This document shows, in pieces, positions 33,378 through 38,133 of a DNA stretch of 38,133 bases; the stretch's first letter is position 1; each line of letters opens with the position of its first letter. This DNA is from an uncultured Clostridia bacterium. Its GTDB lineage: Bacteria > Bacillota > Clostridia > Oscillospirales > CAG-272. Both the position numbers and the translations under genes were made by a program. The DNA lies in NCBI GenBank assembly GCA_947627475.1, contig CANQWE010000015.1, forward strand, positions 1-38,133, given 5' to 3'. The notes under the pieces were generated by a model, which worked only from the letters and a program-made list of their open reading frames with translations, was not told the origin of the DNA and did no database searches.

Positions 33378-33926
33378 ATGAGCGATATTAACGAAATGAA
33401 TGCCGGCATGCGCTGGTATGTGGCCCATACTTATTCCGGATATGAGAATAAGGTAAAGGCAAATTTGGAAAAGATTGTGGAAAACAGAGGCATGCAGGAT
33501 ATGATTACAGATGTTCGCATCCCTGTAGAAATCGTCAGTGAAGGCGAGGGCGAGAGCGCAATCCAATCTGAATCCAAAATTTTACCGGCTTACGTCCTCA
33601 TTCGCATGATCATGTGCGACGAAAGCTGGCATATCGTACGCGGCATCCGCGGTGTCACTGGTTTTGTAGGTCCTGGGTCCAAGCCGGTTCCCCTCACCGA
33701 CGAAGAAGTGGAAGCCTTGCTTGGTGAAGATGTACAGATTGCTGCAAAGGCTTCCTTTGCAGTAGGCGATATGGTGGAAATCATCGGCGGTATTTTTACG
33801 GGCTACAGTGGTCGGCTTTCTGAAATATCCGCCGACGGAAATGAAGTCACCGTAATCGTTTCCACTGTAGGACGGGACATGCCCATCAAAGCATCTGTAA
33901 ACGAGATCCGGCGCAGCGCGCAGTGA
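33378..33926 (+). CDS. nusG: Transcription termination/antitermination factor NusG
   Basis: 182 residues. The NGN domain reads MRWYVAHTYSGYENKVKANL, and the KOW domain is near the C-terminus (FAVGDMVEIIGGIFTGYSGR, SVNEIRRSAQ). It binds RNA polymerase and ties transcription to translation. Length is typical. An alternative internal ATG at residue 8 (NAGMRWYV) is possible. It lies between secE and the L11 leader. Confidence 0.97.
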   Translation: MSDINEMNAGMRWYVAHTYSGYENKVKANLEKIVENRGMQDMITDVRIPVEIVSEGEGESAIQSESKILPAYVLIRMIMCDESWHIVRGIRGVTGFVGPGSKPVPLTDEEVEALLGEDVQIAAKASFAVGDMVEIIGGIFTGYSGRLSEISADGNEVTVIVSTVGRDMPIKASVNEIRRSAQ

Positions 33927-34050
33927 CCGGATAGATTTTTGCGCACGATGAGGGTCTATCCCTTTTGGTAGAGCGTCTCAAGACGCATATTGTGGGAGGG
34001 AGAAAATTTTGCAGTCTCCCGTCTAAACCACACATGGAGGTTTATAAATT
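33927..34050 (+). promoter_or_regulatory. Leader of rplK-rplA, possible L1 autoregulation site
   Basis: A 124 bp gap with two hairpins: GCGTC-TCAA-GACGC (33975-33988) and GGGAG...CTCCC (about 33996-34020). In many bacteria ribosomal protein L1 binds the mRNA leader of L11-L1 to limit translation. I cannot confirm a canonical L1-binding loop by eye. Confidence 0.4.
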
Positions 34051-34476
34051 ATGGCTAAAAAAATTATTGGCTACATCAAACTGCAGCTTCCTGCAGGAAA
34101 AGCAACCCCGCAGCCCCCTGTTGGTCCTGCGCTGGGTGCATACGGCGTGGCAATCGCCAACTTCACAAAAGAATTCAACGAAAGAACCAAAAACGATATC
34201 GGTCTGATCATTCCTGTTGTAATCACTGTTTATGCAGACCGTTCCTTCTCCTTCATCACCAAAACGCCTCCCGCTCCTGTGTTGATTAAGAAGGCCTGCG
34301 GTATTGAAACCGCTTCTGCTACTCCCAACAAAACCAAGGTAGCAACCATTACCAAAGAGCAGATTAAGCAGATCGCTGAAACCAAGATGCCCGATTTGAA
34401 TGCTGGTTCTATTGAAGCGGCGATGCGTATGATCGCGGGTACCGCGCGCTCTATGGGCGTTACAGTAGAGGAATAA
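34051..34476 (+). CDS. rplK: Ribosomal protein uL11
   Basis: 141-residue 50S protein of the GTPase-associated centre. Begins [20 protein letters not shown], contains [20 protein letters not shown] and ends [10 protein letters not shown], the usual L11 layout. Length is normal. GGAGG precedes the ATG. It is the first gene of the L11-L1 pair. Confidence 0.98.
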   Translation: MAKKIIGYIKLQLPAGKATPQPPVGPALGAYGVAIANFTKEFNERTKNDIGLIIPVVITVYADRSFSFITKTPPAPVLIKKACGIETASATPNKTKVATITKEQIKQIAETKMPDLNAGSIEAAMRMIAGTARSMGVTVEE

Positions 34477-34491
34477 GGGAGGTAGCTGAAT

Positions 34492-35184
34492 ATGTTTAAG
34501 GGTAAAAAGTATAAAGCAAGCGCAGCAATGATCGATCGCGCAAAAGCATACGATCCGGATGAAGCAATCAAGCTGGTTTGCGAAACATCCAAAGCAAAGT
34601 TCGATGAAACCATCGAACTGCATATCCGTCTGGGCGTTGACTCCCGTCATGCTGACCAGCAGGTTAGAGGCGCCGTTGTGCTTCCTAACGGAACCGGTAA
34701 AACCGTACGCACCCTGGTGTTTGCAAAAGGCGACAACGCAAAGGCCGCACAGGATGCCGGCGCAGATTACGTTGGCGACACCGATTTGGTAGAAAAAATT
34801 CAGAAAGAAAACTGGTTTGAATTTGATGTTGTTATCGCAACACCCGATATGATGGGCACCATCGGTCGTTTGGGTAAGGTGCTTGGTCCTAAGGGCCTGA
34901 TGCCGAACCCGAAGGCTGGTACTGTTACTATGGATGTTGCAAAAGCTGTTACAGAAGCCAAGGCCGGTAAGATTGAGTACCGTTTGGATAAGACAAACAT
35001 CATTCACTGTCCCATCGGAAAGGCGTCCTTTGGAAGCGAGAAGCTTCAAGAAAACTTTGAAACATTGATGGGCGCGGTAATCAAAGCAAGACCTGCTGCT
35101 GCAAAAGGCCAGTATATCAAGAGCTGTGTGGTTGCTTCTACAATGGGTCCTGGCATTAAAGTGAACGCAGCAAAGATCGGTTAA
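34492..35184 (+). CDS. rplA: Ribosomal protein uL1
   Basis: 230-residue protein of the L1 stalk. Begins [20 protein letters not shown] and has [20 protein letters not shown], the L1 signature [20 protein letters not shown] and [20 protein letters not shown]. Length is normal. A GGAGGTAG-type site precedes the ATG. A strong terminator follows directly, so rplJ and rplL are not co-transcribed here, which is unusual. Confidence 0.98.
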   Translation: MFKGKKYKASAAMIDRAKAYDPDEAIKLVCETSKAKFDETIELHIRLGVDSRHADQQVRGAVVLPNGTGKTVRTLVFAKGDNAKAAQDAGADYVGDTDLVEKIQKENWFEFDVVIATPDMMGTIGRLGKVLGPKGLMPNPKAGTVTMDVAKAVTEAKAGKIEYRLDKTNIIHCPIGKASFGSEKLQENFETLMGAVIKARPAAAKGQYIKSCVVASTMGPGIKVNAAKIG

Positions 35185-35190
35185 ATTTAT

Positions 35191-35222
35191 AAAAAAGACT
35201 GACATTTTGTCAGTCTTTTTTT
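35191..35222 (+). terminator. Terminator after rplA
   Basis: AAAAAAGACTGACA-TTT-TGTCAGTCTTTTTTTC, starting 7 bp after the rplA stop codon. Confidence 0.95.
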
Positions 35223-35340
35223 CATTACAGATGTCAGCAGTCCCCTTTTGTCCCAGCATCTCGCAGGGAAGGCCATAGATCGTATTGCCCCCTCTGATGA
35301 GACTGCTGACGGGAAGAGTGGTCTTGTTGCTTTCGTATAA

Positions 35341-35448
35341 ATTACCCCTCCGGCGGCTTTGCCTCCACTCCCCTTAGACAGAGGAAGCTTAAATAATCCT
35401 AAGCCTCCCCCTTTTTGAGGGGGGCAGTGTAGCTGTCGGGGGAGTAAT
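35341..35448. repeat. 108 bp dispersed repeat with inverted ends (MITE-like)
   Basis: The ends, ATTACCCCTCCGGCGGC and GCTGTCGGGGGAGTAAT, match at about 13 of 17 positions when one is inverted. Two family units face outward from an AT-rich centre: GCCTCCCCCTTTTTGAGGGG on the right and its equivalent on the left. No gene is visible in the rest of the gap (35223-35661). Confidence 0.75.
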
Positions 35449-35564
35449 ATCCGGGTTCCCTATCGGTAGCCTGTAACAGCACCTTTTTTAACCCCTTGTT
35501 TGTATGTATTTTCTATAATTTAAAATCATTTTAGAATTTGTTTATATATATTATACAAAAACTA

Positions 35565-35593
35565 TAGACTTTTTTATGATTGTGTGATACAAT
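35565..35593 (+). promoter_or_regulatory. Probable sigma-A promoter of hpf
   Basis: TAGACT and TACAAT with a 17 bp spacer, about 70 bp before the ATG, in an AT-rich stretch (35500-35590). Confidence 0.65.
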
Positions 35594-35661
35594 ACAAATG
35601 TAGATAGGCGGAATGCCCGCCGGCACCGCCTGCTGCAAATTCACAAAAAGGTGGGATATCT

Positions 35662-36195
35662 ATGAAAGTCACCGTTAATGCAAGAAAAGTATTTGTTAAC
35701 CAGGTTTTCAGTGATCATATCGAAAAAAAGCTTGCAAAATTTGACAAATACTTTCCGGGAGAAGCATCCGCCACAGTAAAGCTCTCCCGCATACGCGAAA
35801 ATGAGCGTGTAGAAGTAACGATCCAGCAAGGGAGCTTTTTGTTCCGCAGCGAGGATGAAAACGATACATTTATGAATGCCTTGGACTGCTGTATGGATGC
35901 AATTGAGCGGCAGATCCGAAAAAATAAAACCAAGCTCACCAAACGCATGCGGGAAAATATTCGTATTCCAGACTATACCGAAGAGGATATTTCTGCACTG
36001 GACGGAGAAGATGAGGCGTTTCAAATTCGGCGCAAATCCTTTGTTCTTAAGCCTATGACGCCGGAAGAAGCCATCCTGCAAATGAATTTGCTGGCGCATA
36101 CGTTTTTCGTATTCAACAATATGGATACAGGGGAGACCTGCGTAGTATACAAACGCAGGGACGGCAACTATGGTATGATCGAGCCGGAAAAGTAA
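35662..36195 (+). CDS. hpf: Ribosome hibernation promoting factor, long form
   Basis: 177-residue long HPF, which joins two 70S ribosomes into inactive 100S dimers in stationary phase. N-terminal domain: MKVTVNARKVFVNQVFSDHI, ending near AIERQIRKNKTKLTKRMREN. A linker rich in acidic residues (about 110-125) leads to the C-terminal dimerisation domain, which begins IRRKSFVLKPMTPEEAILQM and contains AHTFFVFNNMDTGETCVVYK. Length fits the long class. A perfect palindromic terminator follows. Confidence 0.95.
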   Translation: MKVTVNARKVFVNQVFSDHIEKKLAKFDKYFPGEASATVKLSRIRENERVEVTIQQGSFLFRSEDENDTFMNALDCCMDAIERQIRKNKTKLTKRMRENIRIPDYTEEDISALDGEDEAFQIRRKSFVLKPMTPEEAILQMNLLAHTFFVFNNMDTGETCVVYKRRDGNYGMIEPEK

Positions 36196-36210
36196 ACTGC
36201 AAATCAAGCG

Positions 36211-36240
36211 AAAAAGGAAGCTGCATGCAGCTTCCTTTTT
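36211..36240 (+). terminator. Terminator after hpf
   Basis: AAAAAGGAAGCTGCA-TGCAGCTTCCTTTTT, a perfect 30 bp palindrome 15 bp after the hpf stop codon. Confidence 0.92.
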
Positions 36241-36298
36241 GTGTAGAAAATTCTGGTTAAATATTTACTGAAAAGTAACAAAAAACCAGTAAAAATCA

Positions 36299-36327
36299 TT
36301 TACAAGAACTTCTGTTTCATGTATAAT
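36299..36327 (+). promoter_or_regulatory. Sigma-A promoter of the phosphatase/kinase pair
   Basis: TTTACA (36299-36304) and TATAAT (36322-36327), 17 bp spacer. The transcript begins near 36334, after an in-frame ATG at 36319, so translation must start at 36385. Confidence 0.85.
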
Positions 36328-36384
36328 AGTTTTATGTATAACATTCGCAAAGATACAGACAATCGTACCGAAGGGGGGCATAAT

Positions 36385-37206
36385 ATGCTGTGCTGCGGTC
36401 GTACCGACATCGGAAAAAAACGAACTGTCAATCAGGACAGTTTTATGTGTGACAGCTTTAGTAACGGAATGCAGCTGGCCGTTGTATGTGATGGAATGGG
36501 CGGCGCTGCCGGCGGGGGAATCGCCAGCAGCATCGCATGCGGTGTATTTTTAGAATCCATCAGCGATTTTGTCCAGTCCTTCGGACCTCGGGAAAGCTTG
36601 ACGCACGCGGATGAGCGTCTGATAAAAAATGCCATGACAGAGGCAATTGATGCAGCAAATGCTGCTGTATTTAAACGCTCCGGATCACAGGATGATCTGA
36701 GGGGAATGGGAACGACCCTGGTTGCTACCCTGGCCTATTGTCATGTGCTTTTCACAATCAATGTAGGCGACAGCAGAATGTATCTGATAACAAACGGAGA
36801 GCCTATGCAAATCACCCATGATCATTCCTATGTGCAATACCTGGTGGATATGGGAAAAATGACCCAGCTGGAAGCCAGAAAATCTGTAAACAGAAACATC
36901 ATTACCCGCGCCGTGGGAACAGACAATACAGTAGAAGCAGATATCTATGTAACACGGCTGGGGGAAAACAATATCACAGATAAAATTGAAAATGGAGAGG
37001 GCCCGAGAGACAATCAATATGTAGCACTGCTATGCTCCGACGGGCTGACCAATCATGTAACGCCGGAAGAAATCGCCAACGCCATTCAGGATATAGGCAA
37101 AATCGAGACCAGCCGTGCTCTTGGGAAAGTGGCAGAAAAGCTGATTGATATGGCAAACGCTGCCGGCGGGGCAGACAACATCACCGCTGTGCTGATGACT
37201 TTATAA
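36385..37206 (+). CDS. PP2C-family Ser/Thr protein phosphatase (Stp/PrpC-like)
   Basis: 273-residue metal-dependent phosphatase that would reverse the action of the kinase encoded next. Motifs: MLCCGRTDIGKKRTVNQDSF with Asp18, VVCDGMGGAAGG with Asp36, NVGDSRMYLI, LCSDGLTNHV and GGADNITAVLM, all metal-coordinating PP2C blocks. AAGGGGGG precedes the ATG. The earlier ATG at 36319 lies in the promoter. It sits 49 bp before the kinase, the usual phosphatase-kinase pairing of Firmicutes. Confidence 0.95.
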   Translation: MLCCGRTDIGKKRTVNQDSFMCDSFSNGMQLAVVCDGMGGAAGGGIASSIACGVFLESISDFVQSFGPRESLTHADERLIKNAMTEAIDAANAAVFKRSGSQDDLRGMGTTLVATLAYCHVLFTINVGDSRMYLITNGEPMQITHDHSYVQYLVDMGKMTQLEARKSVNRNIITRAVGTDNTVEADIYVTRLGENNITDKIENGEGPRDNQYVALLCSDGLTNHVTPEEIANAIQDIGKIETSRALGKVAEKLIDMANAAGGADNITAVLMTL

Positions 37207-37255
37207 AGCACACCTTGTCTTCCCTTTTTACAAATAACTGGAAACGGAGGCCGGT

Positions 37256-38133
37256 ATGGAAGCATATGAAAAGTTTGTAGGCGCTGTGATCGATGGCCGC
37301 TATAAAATCGATAAAATTATTGGCGTAGGCGGTATGGCAGTCGTATACCGTGCCTACGATGCACTGATGAAGCGGACTGTTGCAATTAAAATGCTCAAAG
37401 ACGAAATTGCAGACGATGAAGAATCCGTGCGGCGTTTTATCAACGAATCCAAGGCTGTTGCCATGATGTCCCATCCCAATATCGTAAATATTTATGATGT
37501 AAGCGTGCGGGAAGACTTAAAATATATTGTTATGGAATATGTAGAGGGAATCACCCTCAAAAACTACATGACAAAGCGTGGGGCTCTGACCCTGCGGGAA
37601 ATTATCAGCTATACAGAGCAGATATTGACAGCCCTGCGTCATGCTCATAGCAAGGGGATCGTACATCGGGATATCAAGCCGCAGAATATTATGCTGCTCA
37701 AAGATGGAATCGTAAAGGTGACGGATTTTGGTATCGCCAAGCTGCCCAATGCGGAAACAGTTACCTTGACAGACAAAGCTATCGGAACGGTGTATTATAT
37801 CAGTCCGGAACAGGCCAGCGGTCAGGAAATTGATCAGCGCAGCGATCTTTACTCACTGGGTGTGATGATGTATGAAATGGCCACAGGAGTGCTTCCCTTT
37901 ACAGCAGACAGTCCTGTATCTGTAGCAATGATGCAGATTAACGACGTTGCAAAGCCCCCCCTGGAGTTGAATTCCAATATACCAAAAGGCCTCGAGCAGA
38001 TTATCGGCATTGCCATGGAAAAAGATCCGGCATACCGGTATCAAAATGCTGAAGATATGCTTCGGCAGATTCGCCGTCTGAAGGAAAATCCAAACGTGAT
38101 TTTTCGCATGCCCAAGCGAAATGAGCCGGACGG
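37256..38133 (+). CDS. Ser/Thr protein kinase (PrkC/PknB-like), 3' end outside the window
   Basis: The visible 292 residues are a kinase domain: glycine loop IIGVGGMAVVYRAYD (about 21-35), Lys45 in TVAIKML, the catalytic loop IVHRDIKPQNIM, DFGIAKLPN, and the activation segment IGTVYYISPEQASG. The juxtamembrane region begins near the right edge. The transmembrane helix and PASTA repeats that usually follow in cell-wall-sensing kinases of this class are not within the window. GGAGG precedes the ATG. It is the partner of the phosphatase upstream. Confidence 0.96.
   Translation, partial: MEAYEKFVGAVIDGRYKIDKIIGVGGMAVVYRAYDALMKRTVAIKMLKDEIADDEESVRRFINESKAVAMMSHPNIVNIYDVSVREDLKYIVMEYVEGITLKNYMTKRGALTLREIISYTEQILTALRHAHSKGIVHRDIKPQNIMLLKDGIVKVTDFGIAKLPNAETVTLTDKAIGTVYYISPEQASGQEIDQRSDLYSLGVMMYEMATGVLPFTADSPVSVAMMQINDVAKPPLELNSNIPKGLEQIIGIAMEKDPAYRYQNAEDMLRQIRRLKENPNVIFRMPKRNEPD

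Noticed and set aside
36319-36384. Earlier ATG for the PP2C phosphatase
   Set aside because: The ATG lies on the -10 side of the TTTACA-17-TATAAT promoter and would not be transcribed.

Overview
The window is chromosomal DNA of an anaerobic, spore-forming Gram-positive bacterium of the class Clostridia, most likely in or near the Oscillospiraceae/Ruminococcaceae. Pointers are a SipL-like spore coat protein (SPOCS plus LysM), a secreted dockerin protein, an oxygen-sensitive radical-SAM activase, a split purH, sigma-A promoters of TTGACA-17-TATAAT type, and mid-range GC with an AT-rich island near 11.9-13.1 kb. The assignment is inference from gene content; no 16S gene is present.

Left part (1-7531, all minus strand): one purine operon, purE-purC-purF-purM-purN-purO-purH'-purD (purD runs off the left edge). 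It has a near-consensus promoter, then a ZTP (pfl) riboswitch whose last pairing element is shared with an intrinsic terminator. The last two steps of IMP synthesis are split between an archaeal-type PurO cyclohydrolase and a stand-alone AICAR formyltransferase. ZTP derives from the AICAR substrate (ZMP), so sensor and enzymes fit together.

7.6-19.3 kb: housekeeping and accessory genes in short transcription units: NrdG-type activase, an anchored degenerate M23 protein, DegV, a decayed and an intact Nudix gene in an AT-rich island, a GT2 glycosyltransferase, a flavin reductase-like protein, a zinc-ribbon membrane protein, an FkbM methyltransferase, a HIT protein and aspartate kinase.

19.4-32.7 kb: the SipL-like spore protein; an unusual three-gene operon (DUF5685-like protein, J-domain protein with a nine-cysteine tail, small membrane protein); an RHH regulator and a YtrA-type GntR/ABC transporter operon with a clear operator; a GldA-type dehydrogenase; and a 1143-residue secreted mosaic protein ending in a dockerin.

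32.7-38.1 kb (plus strand): rpmG-secE-nusG-rplK-rplA, closed by a terminator before any rplJ/rplL; long-form HPF; then a PP2C phosphatase and a Ser/Thr kinase that runs off the right edge.

Many intergenic gaps carry members of a dispersed palindromic repeat family (about 50 bp units, often as inverted pairs, with an 80 bp version in three places). Most transcription units have recognisable promoters and strong terminators, which in several cases decide the start codon.
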